Assembly (NCBI GenBank): GCA_029204225.1
Contig: CM055112.1
Location: 25,036,529 to 25,100,528 of the forward strand
Direction of reading: 5' to 3'
Source of the DNA: Diphasiastrum complanatum
Taxonomy: Eukaryota > Streptophyta > Lycopodiopsida > Lycopodiales > Lycopodiaceae
Length of the DNA stretch: 64,000 nucleotides
Part shown: positions 1-10,882 of the stretch, piece by piece
Layout: each line of letters opens with the position of its first letter
Numbering within the stretch: position 1 is the stretch's first letter
Notes under the pieces: generated by a model
Seen by the model: the letters and a program-made list of their open reading frames with translations, nothing else
The model's database searches: none
Told to the model about the DNA's origin: nothing
Position numbers and translations under genes: made by a program

Positions 1-99
1 TTGTAGATCTCCTCACGAAACCGCTTGACAAACCACTCTTTACCAAACAAAGAGAGGCAATTGGATTGAACAAACAAAGCTGCAAGGTTCAAGAGGGAG
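1..99 (+). pseudogene. copia polyprotein C-terminal tail (partial, window edge)
   Basis: Reading from base 3, the plus strand encodes the last residues of a Ty1/copia polyprotein, with the family's terminal motif DLLTKPLDKPLF followed by KQREAIGL. This motif closes the RNase H region just before the polypurine tract. The purine run AAGAGGGAG at 91-99 is the polypurine tract, and the next bases start an LTR. Only the tail lies in the window, so the state of the rest of the element is unknown. The motif match is seen directly; the family assignment rests on knowledge of copia elements. Confidence 0.75.
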
Positions 100-700
100 T
101 GTCAGAAATGGTGAACTCCTGCAACTTTTGTTGAAGCACGAACAAGACACAAAGGTCGAACGAGAATGATTCGCGATAGTCAACGTGTCTTTGACTCGAA
201 GCAGGAACGATTCGTGAATCATTCGTGAATCGCAAACACACCTCCAGGACCAAAAACCACAAAAGGGACGCAAAACAAAAACTACGAAAAGAAACAAAAA
301 CAACGAAAGCAAATAGGAGATTACGAATCAAACGAAAAAAAATCTTTTGTGCTGCCAACTGGCAGCTCAATGGGCTTCACGCCCAGCTGAAACGAGTAGC
401 AACAATGGAGACTAACTAACTAGCTAATTAGCATTAACTAGTCTTGTGATTCGACGTTTTAGCTATCTTGTAAACTCCACATAGTGGAGGTATAAACGAT
501 CCTCTCTGGATCATAACTATAGATGTGAATACAGAGATCTGTAAGAGACATAGAGAAATGTAGCGATTAGAGTAAGAAAGTAAAGACACCATAGTTGTGA
601 ATAAAAGTCTGCCAACGAACAGAACACATCTTAAGAGCAGAATGTCAATTCGCCAATGAGCGAGACACTGACGATCTCGTTCCAAAACCAAACTTACAAT
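100..700 (+). repeat. 3' LTR of the copia element ending at base 99 (right end approximate)
   Basis: The sequence begins with TGTCAGAAATGG directly after a polypurine tract, as a 3' LTR should. No second copy lies in the window, so the right boundary cannot be fixed. A minus-strand copia fragment of another family is recognisable from about 890, and 700 is only a guess at the end. Short ORFs on either strand here show no retroviral motif and are taken as chance. Confidence 0.5.
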
Positions 701-889
701 ATAGTCGCTCTATTTTCGTGTATTACTTTGTCTTGTGCTGTTTGTCTTGATTTCTAGAATAAAATATGTTTTGTGATGAGTAGTCAAGTGTCTGGAATCC
801 TGTAAGGGCTTCCGCACGAAAAGAAAATTCAAAAGAAAGAAAACTGTTTGCGAAAAGAGGAGAAGACAAACATGAAACGATCTGGCCTT

Positions 890-1440
890 CTTCGACAACT
901 TCCTCCAGTTTCTTGACTCCCTGATTTGTGGCCAGCCATAATACATTAGTTCTATCAACCACGTGCTTAGAACTGTCTCCAAGTATAATGAATCTCAAAT
1001 AGTTCGTCTTCTTGTACAGAGACAATATTTATTTTGAGAAAACAAAATGTGAGGTGGCTTCCAAATCAAGTACTACTTCTCGAGTTTTAGAATTAGATGA
1101 ACAACATAGATCAACACTAATATAAGCAGATGAGCTCCTTGTTGCCTTGTCTTCTGTTGCTCTTGAGCATTCTGCTTTGTCTTTGACATAGTTTGAATTT
1201 GAAGGTTCGCTTTGTTTTTATTTTTGAGATTCTGATAACAGTCTACTACTGCATGACCTCGTTTATGACAATGAATGCATTGAATCTTTGAATTTAACCA
1301 ACACTTTTCTTCAGTGTGACTTGATCTTCTACCTGTGGCAGATCTTCTTATCACCAGAATTCTTTTGTTGTTTTCCAGATTGTTGTTCATTAGTCTTAGA
1401 CTCATTAGAGGAGTTCTCAATATGAAAAAGACCCTTTAAG
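890..1440 (-). pseudogene. copia gag zinc knuckle and protease fragment (family A)
   Basis: Minus-strand reading gives a CX2CX4HX4C zinc knuckle (CIHCHKRGHAVVDC) at the C-terminal end of gag. After a frame change comes the start of the aspartic protease, then a segment beginning FIILGDSSKHVVD. The same order and closely similar residues occur in the longer family A copy near 48 kb. At the protease active site the copy reads DLEATSHF where the family has DSGATSHF, so the catalytic triad is lost. Similarity to family A stops near 890. The fragment is in the opposite orientation to the reverse transcriptase fragment that follows at 1713, although both look like family A. Confidence 0.7.
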
Positions 1441-1712
1441 GAATGCCATGTAGGATATACAAAAATATCAAAATAAATAAAACAATATTGTTTATTTGCT
1501 TGCCCACAGCACTCCCAAGGTCTCCCCAACTCCCAATGATCTAACCAAAGTGTCTATAGTCACAGTTAAGAACTGTTAATAGTTCACAGTATAACTTGAC
1601 TAAATTCAAAAATATTCCCTCCATTGGTTATGAAAAGGACAATATTTTCACTGGATCTAGAATATGACCACTTGGTTTTATAGGTCAAGAATATCCAGAA
1701 TTTAGATGTCAC

Positions 1713-2842
1713 ATGAATAAAAGCATCTATGGTCTAAAAAAAACAGCCAGACAATGGTATAAAAAGAAGGACGAAGCACTACGTTCTTTAGGCTTCAAAC
1801 CTTTGTTCGTTGAGTCGAATGTCTATATCAAACATGTCGAAGATGAAATTATCATTCTAGCTATTTATGTACATGACACTCTTATCTTCTCAAGAAAACA
1901 TGAGTTAATTTCAGATGTCAAAAGAGACATTTCTGAAATATTTGAGATTACTGACCTAGGAGAAGCAAAAAGCTATCTAGGCTTACAAATCGAAAGAGAC
2001 TTTGAAGTTGGCAAGTTGTATCTTCACCAACAAAAGTATATTCAGAAAATCATCAAAGATTTCAACATGATCGAATGCAAAGGTGTGCATACTCCCATGA
2101 TACCTAGAAAGATACTGAGCAAGACAGATTGCCTGCAGACTCTCGAAGAAAAGAAGCAAATGGCCAATACACCCTATCGAAGACAACAAATTGGATCATT
2201 ATTGTATCTTGCAGACAACACCAGACCTGATACAACATTTGCAGTCTATAGGCTTAGCCAATACAATCAAAACCCAGGATCATTGCATTGGAAGTTAGCA
2301 AAAAGAGTGGTGCAATATCTCCAAGAATCAAAAGACTATGGACTAGGGTTATTCAAAGAAATCTAGATTTCAAATCGAACAATGACGCAAGCTAGGCATC
2401 CATGAAGGATGATAGCAAAGTATTTCAGGAGATTGTACTTTAGCATATGGCACAGACAACAGTAGCTCAATCCTCGTGTGAGGCTGAATATGTAGCACTA
2501 GCTAAGATGACAAACGAGCTAACATGGATCAAACAAATGTTGGAAGGATTAGATGAAAATATTTTTGAACCTTATGCCTTGCTTATGGATAACACTTCAG
2601 CAATCTATCTTATGAAAGATCATGTATTTCATTCGAGAACGAAACACATAGCTATCAAGTATTATGTCGTTTGGGACTTAATCGAAAAGAAGATACTGAA
2701 GACAATCTTCATAGCTACTGAGGAAATGACAACTGATATCTTTACAAAGTCATTGAGTAAAACTTTGTTTGAGAAGCAGCGAAGAAGATTGGAATTAATC
2801 CAACTGCCCACTTTGAGAGGGAGTTGTAGAATAGCTCGATAG
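1713..2842 (+). pseudogene. copia reverse transcriptase / RNase H fragment (family A), broken
   Basis: The segment 1713-2366 encodes the second half of a copia reverse transcriptase, starting at NKSIYGLKKTARQWY and continuing through the connection region. The catalytic YVDD box reads YVHD (IYVHDTLIF, about 1866-1877), so polymerase activity is lost. The frame closes at 2366. The RNase H C-terminal half resumes in another frame at 2447-2842, with SSCEAEYVAL, DNTSAIYLM, RTKHIAIKY and the terminal TDIFTKSLSKTLF. The beginning of RNase H between the two is destroyed. A purine-rich tract and an LTR start follow directly. Relationship to the element at 45.9-49.1 kb is shown by the shared EKK-x-L / TDIFTK ending. 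Confidence 0.85.
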
Positions 2843-2995
2843 ACAAGTCTCGGTTCTACTAACAAAGTGTACAGTTTAATAAAAAAAGTTAAAAAATCGA
2901 ATTCGAAAGAATCGACATTTATTCATTCGAATCAACCAATGATGATTCGATCTTTATTCATTCGACATTCACTTATTCGACCTTTATTCTTGTTC
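2825..2995 (+). repeat. LTR start following family A fragment (partial)
   Basis: TGTAGAATAGC follows the purine tract GAGAGGGAG and the end of the polyprotein, which marks the first bases of a 3' LTR. The sequence soon becomes a run of degenerate ATTCGA-type words. By about 3000 it has passed into the palindrome cluster. The right end is not defined. Confidence 0.45.
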
Positions 2996-2999
2996 GATA

Positions 3000-3406
3000 G
3001 ATAAATGAATTCCATGCATGGATAATCCATGTGTGGATAACTCAACCATGGATGTTCCACAGACCACAATCATTAACGTCCCAATCCACTGAAGTGGTTA
3101 GGATTTAATTTTTTTTGCGTGCATTATCCATGCGTGGATAATCCACGCAAATAACCGCCACCTGGCACCGCCAAACTTCCCTCCCAAACACTTGCCAAAA
3201 TTTTCAAATTTATATTTGCGTAGATTATCCACACGTGAATTATCCACGCAAATATAAATTTCACATCGTTGACCATATGCACTAGCGGCATTGCCAGAGA
3301 AGTTTCAAAAATTAGTTTCGTGTGGATAATCCACACATGGATGTTCCATGCAAATATAGACTTCAAAATATCAACTAAGTGTCATGGGTCATGTGGATAC
3401 TCCGCA
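3000..3406. repeat. cluster of TGGATAATCCA palindromes
   Basis: Short self-complementary words built on TGGATAATCCA recur here. Examples are CATGGATAATCCATG at 3018-3032, GCGTGGATAATCCACGC at 3132-3148 and GTGTGGATAATCCACAC at 3320-3336, with related half-sites around 3215-3250. Between them lies a recurring CGCAAATATAAATTT-like spacer. The same motif returns at 14793-14850. No ORF is credible here. The region could be a decayed repeat family or a mobile element end; it is interrupted on its right by the foldback element. Confidence 0.6.
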
Positions 3407-4195
3407 TTAGAGAAAATTTGAGCACAAAAGGGGCCTTTAAAAAAGATACCTTTTATTTTTTTTCTCAAAAGTTTCTTTCACATGGTCCAATCAAAACACT
3501 AAAATTTGAAATCTACGTAGCGTAGCTTTTTCAATTTGATTTTCTTTTCTTTTTAAAAGAACTGTAATTTTGCGTCGGAGGCAGCCCGTAAATAAGCCAT
3601 TTTATTTCTAGTATAGTATGTAACTTAGCAGAAAAATAGTGTAACTTTTGAACGACAACTCGGATTGAGACAATTATGGTGCCATTAGAAAGCCCTCAAC
3701 GAGAGCTTTTCAATGACATCAACATGACCCAATTTTGAGCTACGGTGAAGAAGTTATGGCCAGTCAAAATTTTGGACGGTCAACACTTGGTCAACCCGAT
3801 ATCTCTTCCAAAACTTTGACTGGCCATAACTTCTTCACCATAGCTCGGAGCTTGAAAGAGATATCGGGTTGACCAAGTGTTGACCGACCAAAAATTTGAC
3901 TGGCCATAACTTCTTCACCGTAGCAAGGAACTGGGTCATGTTTGGTGTCATTGAAAAGCTCTCGTTGAAGGCTTTCTAATGGCACTATAATCGTCTCAAT
4001 CCGAGTTGACGTTCAAAAGTTATGATTTTTTTCAGTCACAGACTATACTACCCACATAATAGCTAATCATTGAAGACTGTGTGGGCAGGACTCCGGGCAG
4101 AAACAGATTTTATTTTAGTATTTTACATTGCCAAAAAATTGTCATCCTACGTGGCAATCTTTATAGGGCCCTTTCCAAGGCCAAATTTTCTCTAA
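3407..4195. mobile_element. foldback / MITE-like element with terminal inverted repeats
   Basis: The element opens with TTAGAGAAAATTTG and closes with CAAATTTTCTCTAA-type sequence, and the inverted similarity extends into GGGCC-containing sequence on both sides. It is flanked by GCA at 3404-3406 and GCA at 4196-4198, a possible 3-bp target-site duplication. A second, much longer inverted repeat lies inside (arms about 3641-3812 and 3851-4024). No transposase is encoded, so it would be non-autonomous. The superfamily is uncertain: a 3-bp duplication would fit PIF/Harbinger or CACTA, but neither TIR signature is clear. Confidence 0.65.
3641..4024. repeat. long internal inverted repeat (hairpin) of the foldback element
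   Basis: The left arm, beginning GTAACTTTTGAACGACAACT, reappears as its reverse complement ending near 4024. The arms are about 172 bases and nearly identical by eye, with scattered single-base differences and one small indel. They enclose a loop of about 38 bases centred near 3832. Words such as GAAGAAGTTATGGCCAGTCA occur in both arms and once more beside the loop. Confidence 0.8.
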
Positions 4196-5011
4196 GCATG
4201 GATAACTATAGAGTTTTGCAATTCTGGATTTCTATCAAATAGTATTCACATACATGCCCCTAATTGCAATCACTCCACTTTGATACCAAGTTGACAATTT
4301 ATAAAAGATCAACTCAATCATACCATCGAGTGTTTTCTAGATAATTTGAGAAGAATTGCTTTGCACAAAAGCTGCCACACATAGATTGTATATTCATTAG
4401 TTGCAATGCAAAAAAGAAAGAGTAATTAAGTAGTAGCTAAGGGCTCAAAGAAAATTTGCCCAAGTGTCTATAACTTAGAGAGAGAAAAGGACTGTAAAAA
4501 GAACTACTAAATATTGCTTTTCTTATTATGGGCTTGCCCATTGCCTTGAGAATAAGCAAAGCCAAGATAAGTGTCACTTCATACATGGCTTGTCTTTGAT
4601 ATAAATTTTGTGATTTTGGTGAGTTTATTCCAGTTGATAACGTGACAAGAGCACTTAAATATTGCCAGAACATAAAAACAAAGGCATAGACAAATTTATT
4701 ACTTGTGTTTTTCTTGAAACTCATAAAATGTACTCTATATTTTGAGGGCACACCATACGTAACTCTTCAAAAATTTTAAATACATGTATTTCTAGTAATA
4801 TAACAACTATTACTGCCAAGTTTAGATCTGATATTGTCATTAAAAGGTGAATAATAATGGTAAACTAATATAACATAACTATGGCATATTTTCCTCCTTA
4901 GACACGAAATGACCACATGGTTAGAAATCAAATCTGATTTGATTTAGTTGTATAAGCTTCAAATGTGATATTGTAATAAATGTATAGTTAATTGGATTTA
5001 TTGTATTTGTT
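4196..5011. other. AT-rich non-coding stretch
   Basis: No convincing gene. The only signal is CTTTGATACCAAG at about 4261-4273. On the minus strand this reads as a degenerate initiator tRNA-Met primer-binding site (TTGGTATCAAAG), with sequence to its right that could be an eroded LTR. This is weak and has no supporting pol sequence. Confidence 0.3.
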
Positions 5012-5412
5012 TGTTACCGAGACTTGATCCACCATCAACAAATCAGTCGGGCACTTGTCCCATAGCCGGCTACTTGGGTTAGCCGAGTAGCCACACAAAG
5101 GTAGGCACTTAGGTGTATAATATTATTCATAATATTTGTTATACTTGGCGACATGTCTCAAGTTTGTTGGTGGAATTTGGCCATATTGGGCCCGACCTTA
5201 GTTTGGTAGGTGGTAGGCCAATTTTAGGACACATGTCTTTTCATGCAGTTTAGGACACGTCTTTTCATGTAATTTGTGAATACACTATATGTACAGTTTT
5301 TTTTGTGATACAATTAACTTTTGTAGTGCCATTTTTGAGAGCTTGTGAGGTGTGGCTATGGTGATTGATTGATGTGATCTATATATTGCACTAGATCCTA
5401 TAAGAATTTTAA
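5012..5412 (+). repeat. probable LTR ending at a tRNA-Met primer site (left end approximate)
   Basis: A sequence of about 400 bases starting near TGTTACCGAGAC leads directly into a clear primer-binding site, so it is read as a 5' LTR. It contains a duplicated word of about 22 bases, TTAGGACAC(AT)GTCTTTTCATG, at about 5225-5275. The second LTR is not in the window, so the left boundary is an estimate. Confidence 0.5.
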
Positions 5413-5413
5413 C

Positions 5414-5431
5414 TTGGTATCAGAGCGAGAA
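5414..5431 (+). other. primer-binding site, initiator tRNA-Met type
   Basis: TGGTATCAGAGCGAGA matches the usual plant copia primer-binding site, which pairs with the 3' end of initiator tRNA-Met. It lies one or two bases after the proposed LTR end. Confidence 0.75.
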
Positions 5432-8127
5432 GGTGTTGCAAGTATGCATGATCTGGTGGAGCATCGTCGACAACTTTCACCAGGAGAAATGACACTCTAA
5501 GCATCTCAAGAGTGAGAACTTCCGATACGGTGTCAGTAGTCCAGAGGGCAGAAAGTGGCAAAGTTCTGTCGATCTGAGCCTTCGGGAAGTGTTCAGGATG
5601 GTCGAAGTAAGAGAGTTCTTGGAAGAATTTCAAGAAAGCTTGTAGTTCCGGTGGTTCTAGGGAAATCATCAATGTTGGCTATGTAATTCACTATGTAGGT
5701 AGTCGATTAAAGCAATTGGATTTGTAGGGAAGCTGTGTAGTGTTACATATCTAGGGCAATTTATAAAGTGTAATTGGGTGGAAATCGGAGGAAGTTATGG
5801 AAATTTTTTATTTCATGGGGTGTTGACAGATTTCTCAGAAAATCAGTCTATTTGGAGTCAATACCACACCAATTTTAGAATTGCGAATTGGATTAGAACA
5901 CCATAGGTAGGGCGACCTTAGTGGGTTAGGCAGCTGCAAGTGGAAACTCAGAGAAAGGCTGAGCAAAGCCTAAAAAATCTCCATTCTAGTGACAGCCAAG
6001 GTTTCAGACAAAAAAGTGATGGATCTTTCGATGTGGTAGTTGAAATCTTGAGCTATGAAGCCTTGAAGGACGGTGTCCAAATGGTAGGATGATTTTTTTG
6101 GGAAAAACCCATGGATCTCGGGCTATTGAAGATCAAGTTTTGATCTATGAACAGTTGAGAGTGGGCGATTTAGCAGTTAGAAGTAGCTGCATGCACCGTG
6201 AGCAGCCATGGTGAGTTTCGAGAACTAGAACATAAAGAGAAGCACAGCCATGGTGAGTTCCGATAACTAGAACGTGAAGAGACACGTGCTAGAAAACCCC
6301 TTCTACCATAGCCATGGGAGTGAGGTATGAAGGAAAACTCGTGGAGGCGAGGGTAGTGTGCCAAACAAAAATGATGCTATAGTGTAGTGAGGGAGCTGGT
6401 GCATGGAGGAGATCGACTTAGCGCACATGAGGGCCATGGACCAGGTGATCTAAACCCACATTGAGATATGGGCCATTGGATCTAATATAGCCATTGGGTT
6501 GGCTTGAAAGAAGCTTTGAAGGGGTCCGAACGGCCATTGGGCCTTCAACTTTTTTAAAAATCTTCAAACTGAAATTCTATGAAAGGGTCCGACATGTGAA
6601 TTTCATTTTGAAGGGGAGAGTTTCTTCAGGATGAAGAAACAATTCAATTATGAACTATTTTCCTAAAGTCCACTTGGAGATGGATATTGTTGGCTAGAAA
6701 GGTGCTTTTGGGGCCAAATAAGGGCCATTTTGGAGCTTGTAAAAGCCTGCATAGAGGTGATGGATAGAGCGATGACATCATCAAGGGAGGAATTCCTTTT
6801 GATGCATTCTTGACACCATGACATGGAGTGGAAAGAGAGTGACCCGGTGAAGCAACATTCACTGTATGGGTATCGTAGGGCCAAATTTGGGACAATTGTT
6901 CGCTGGTAAGACCTGCTAGTGGTAGAATGAGGCATTATCACTTCAAAATCATTATTGCTTACTTATGATAGGGTCACTGGGTGTTTAGGAGTGGTAAACA
7001 TGGTATGGAGGCGAATGATAGCAAAATTGTGTGGGCTGGTTTTGCAGTTTGGCAACATGACTACTCATCATTGGTGACAATTCTAAGAGGGCAAGCCTGC
7101 TGGAGTTAATCTTCACTCCCACTCAATTGAATCCATTTTTTGAGTACCATCATACTATGTAAAAGTATTTTTCTCTCTACAATAGTAGTCTTACTCGCAC
7201 ACTTAATTGCACAAGTTGAACAGTCTGTGCATACATCGACTTTGAAGCAGAGCATGATCAAGATCGACTTCACCGACTCAACTCCAAACAATCAACTTGA
7301 CTCAAATGATTTCCTTGATGTCCGCCGATTGTCACCATTCAATTATTCCGCACTTTGGTTGGATCTCGTTGAATGCTACATTAATTCTGTTAAATTGCAA
7401 CTGCAACTTTTCCATCTGTTTCTGCTGGGTCTTCCCAAGTTTCTCGAACTCATTGAGCATCATTTCTGCAGTAGCATTGGCATTCGTTGATGCAATAGTG
7501 GTGGATGTCGTAGTAGTCTACCCTACTGTATAAGGCAACATACTGACATTCGGCTCATCATTTGAATCTTCATCCTCCTCCCGAATTGCATCGTCCATCG
7601 CATTTTGCAAAAGTGCGTACTCATTATGGCGTTTCAGTTCACGTCGGATCCGTTATTGCACCCCACCTACATCGTTTCTCAACAAGCAAACCAACGGATT
7701 ATTGCTCCCCACCTACATCATTTCTGAATCTATTATCATTGACGGTTGACTTGACTAAGTTTGTTGTGTTTTAAGCTTTGGTTGCATATATAATTTTGCT
7801 AATAGCCCGTGTCAACCATTTTTTAGCATGCACCAATTTGTTCCTCAACCAAGCAGCAAGTCAAATATGTGTGAGTCATTTCAAGGTGTTTTTTGTCTTC
7901 TTCCAATCTGTGAGCGAGTTCTTAAATTGTCAGTCAAGTGTGCGAGTGCTTATTGTCTACTGTGCGAGTTAGACCTGACAAAAACCACATAATCATGGCA
8001 TTTTCATTAATCAGCTCAGGCTCACATTCAGATCTAAGACGTTTCACCCTTTCAATGTAATCTCGAACCATTTCTCGCTTTCCCATTTAATTTTATTTAA
8101 AAGTAGAAAAGGGTCTTCCATAAACTT
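5432..8127. other. mostly non-coding retrotransposon-derived sequence
   Basis: No retroviral domain is recognisable on either strand downstream of the primer site. The stretch may be the interior of a large non-coding LTR derivative, later broken by other insertions. A 40-base direct duplication (AGCCATGGTGAG...) lies at about 6204-6285. A smaller one (CCCACCTACATC...TTTCT) lies at about 7661-7725. The short ORFs at 7140-7972 have no recognised family. The rightmost part may be decayed gag of the minus-strand gypsy element that becomes recognisable at 8128. Confidence 0.35.
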
Positions 8128-8417
8128 CTACGGTTTGAACCGTGTGATAAGGGCTCGTTTAACAGCCTCCCAATCTGTATGTTCAGTTTCATCTTGGTTA
8201 TAGCACCAATCTTGTGTTGCGCCTGTTAAGGCCATAGGAAACAGCTTAAGTTTATCTTGAGGATAAATCTCACCATAGACCTCACAAGATTCAGCATAGA
8301 TCTGAATAAATTGAACTAGATCTGTTAATCCATTATATTTGGGTAGATCCAATCAGGGTGCTCTTCTAACAATAATTGGATTGACCTCCTGTGGAGCAGC
8401 TCCAGGGGCAGCCATTT
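8128..8417 (-). pseudogene. gypsy gag N-terminal fragment
   Basis: The minus strand encodes a start, MAAPGAAPQEVNPIIVRRAP, a TGA stop, then DLPKYNG and a retrotrans_gag-type core with KLFPMALTGATQDWCYN and ending KRALITRFKP. This L-x-G-x-A-x-x-W pattern with a following R-F is typical of Ty3/gypsy capsid. The stop codon at the phenylalanine normally preceding DLPKYNG and the abrupt end at 8128 make it a pseudogene. It lies downstream of a matching leader, primer site and LTR in the same orientation. Confidence 0.75.
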
Positions 8418-9610
8418 AAATCAAATTGATAACGTGATTGGATATAGATTTTTCCAAAAACTATCTTAGATTAGATCTGCTAGCTCTATTCCACTTTTCA
8501 AGAATCTGATTCTATATGATAAGAAACTAACCAAAATTCGATCAATCAATACTTCTAAAAAATGATAATTCTCTCAGAGTCCAATTCAGAATATACCAGA
8601 TCTGATCCAAATTTTGACAGAGACTTGATCTGGAAAATCAAAAACTAAAAATAGGACTGGCGAAGGTTATCTAGACAAAAGTTGGCTCAGCGAAGGTTCA
8701 ACAGTGCTATTTTGGGATAAAAACTCTCTGAACATTTTTCTGGCAATTTCTTGGAAAATAACCTTCGCCGACTTCTCAGATGGAAGATCTGACACAGATA
8801 AAGCTATGGATAACCGGACGAAGGTTTCTGACACAAGAAAATAAAGTTTTTGTGATCTGGCGAGGGCAAAAATCAAGATTTTTTGTGATCTGATCAAGAT
8901 AAATCTTCGCCAAACTCAAAAATAGTATTTTTATATAAATAGAATGTTCTGGAAACTCAATGAAGGTCCTGGCAAAGGATCAAGAGTAATTTGATAATTT
9001 TGCAAAAAAGTGACTTTTTTGACAAAAGTATGACAATATGACAATTGATCTTTTGGAAATCTTTCTATTTTTGGTATTATTTTTCGTCAACCTGGTAGTA
9101 GATAGATTTGAATCCCATCTAAGCACAGTGAATTGGGCGAAGGTTCTTTTTCTGTATTTTTTAGGATTTTGATAATTTTTGGTGTTTTTTGGTGGTTTTT
9201 CTGATATTTCTGAAAATCTGCTGGAAATTAATCTTTGCCCTTAAGACTGAAGGTTCTGTAAACAAAACCAAAGGTGTCTAAACTCGGCGAAGGTTTCCTA
9301 AAAGAGGGTAAAAATTTTTGGGCTCTGATGACGCTTTTTGCCTCTTTTTGACCAATTTTGACAGATTTGACCGATTTTTGTATTTTCTCTGATATCTCAT
9401 ATCCAAATGGATCTTAAGATTAGTGATCTGAATAGCTTTCCCTGTTTAATAATCAGATTAGATTTCAAACACGCAAATCCACTCAAAATCTAGTAAAATC
9501 AATCCCAAACTATCCCTACAATGCAGTTTTAACACTATTCATGCCACGACAAGATGCCTAATGCAAGCTAACCATCAGCCAAATATGCTGCAAAATGAAA
9601 AATTGGCGTA
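8418..9610 (-). other. long 5' leader of the gypsy element with repeated GGCGAAGGTT words
   Basis: Between the primer site and gag lie about 1.2 kb without coding potential. The word GGCGAAGGTT or close variants recur about ten times on both strands. Examples are 8659, 8689, 8760 (inverted), 8817, 8859, 8902 (inverted), 9135 and 9286. A leader normally carries dimerisation and packaging signals, but whether these words act in that way is not known. Confidence 0.55.
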
Positions 9611-9630
9611 GCTCCCCGACAACGGTGCCA
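9611..9630 (-). other. primer-binding site, tRNA-Asp type
   Basis: The minus strand reads TGGCACCGTTGTCGGGGAGC, two changes from the plant tRNA-Asp primer site TGGCGCCGTTGCCGGGGAG used by several gypsy lineages. It lies four bases inside the LTR end. Confidence 0.85.
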
Positions 9631-9634
9631 AAAT

Positions 9635-10393
9635 TGTAGTGGGTTTTTTTCCTTGCCTAACCTGAATCCAATATCTAGTCAATCTAGCATCAAAGAGACG
9701 GAGTGAGTTGTCACGCGGAGGTTCGTTCCCATGAGAGCGATAGTATAGTTCAAATTTCAACATGAATGGAGGATCTAACACTAACATCCATTAACACTAA
9801 GCATTACCACTCCATCCATTAAACCTACTTCCATTAATCCTAAATCCACAACAATGATAGAAACTTACTCTTCTCTCTCTCCCTTCTCTCTCACAAGAAG
9901 CATAAGAAATAACAATCCCAATAATGATCAAATCCAACAATTAGCAAAATCCAAAGAAAGCATGAGAAATGGAGGAGAAGAACGGAAAAGCAAGGACATT
10001 CATCAATTCATTTCTAAAGAGAACCAATCTGCTTTATTGAAATGAGAAAGTGAACATGAGGAGCAACTCGAGTTGGTTTCTTTTTATAGTAGTGAGGAGG
10101 ACCCTGGCCTCTGAATCCTATTGGGCCAGTCTTGCCTCTCTTTTTATTCAAATTTAAAAAAGTGTGGGAACCATCAAAATTGGAGGGAAACCCAAATTTA
10201 TTCACTAACTTGACATTTAGGCCCTGCGACATTAAAAGTCCCGCAAAAAGGCCTAAAGTCCTTTATTAACTTTTAACTAATCAATCAAATAACTATGTGA
10301 TCATCGGGTTGGACTTACACACACAGGGTGCCAAATTCCTCTCACTTATTAACTAGGGTTGGGGTTGCCTTGGGATCCGCAAACCCTCCAACA
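9635..10393 (-). repeat. 5' LTR of the minus-strand gypsy element
   Basis: Read on the minus strand, the LTR starts TGTTGGAGGGTTTGCGG (right end near 10392-10394) and ends CCCACTACA at 9635, next to the primer site. Length is about 758 bases. No second LTR is present in the window, so the element is truncated on its 3' side. The short ORFs in the LTR are not supported. Confidence 0.7.
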
Positions 10394-10548
10394 CAAGTAA
10401 ATGAATGTACCTTAGTTTAGTCACATCAAACTTCACTGGTGTTTAACCACAGTTAGAATATAATTTTTCAAAATGCTAAAATATTCCCACCCAATAGTTG
10501 GGAACATTCAAAAAATTGAATTAGGAGTGACATTTCTGAAAAAAGCCT

Positions 10549-10866
10549 ATGCCATCTCTATTTCCAACAGAGTTGTTAGCGCCATCTTCAGCTTTGTTAT
10601 TGTCATTGTGTTGTTTATTACTATGCTACTGTTCTGATGACAAAGCTTTATCATCTTCATGTGGATCTGTCACCAGAATATGCCCCGCTCAGGACGAGAA
10701 ATTCAAAGCAACCCAAATTGTCAACTTTTGATATGGTCCGATATAGGGAGGAAGAGCTAAAACATATAGATTTATGGTCATCAGGAATATTGTATTCTAT
10801 TGATCCATGTTCATTGCAGCATCCAGATTTTCATTCGGTGAGTCAGTTAATAATCTTTATGTGTCA
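10549..10866 (+). other. unassigned short coding-like stretch
   Basis: One frame from 10549 starts with a hydrophobic leucine-rich segment resembling a signal peptide (LLLSLCCLLLCYC) and stops at 10731. An overlapping frame runs to 10873, and GTGAGT at about 10839 could be a splice donor. No family is recognised. It could be a decayed gene fragment or chance. Confidence 0.2.
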
Positions 10867-10882
10867 TGATTAAAATGGCCTT

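Noticed and set aside
40-982. Several short overlapping frames in the first kilobase.
   Set aside because: They lie in an LTR, overlap on both strands and have no motif.
5409-5672. 87-residue minus-strand frame (MMISLEPPELQAFLKFF) just after the tRNA-Met primer site.
   Set aside because: It is antisense to the element leader and has no recognised domain; leaders of such elements are usually non-coding.
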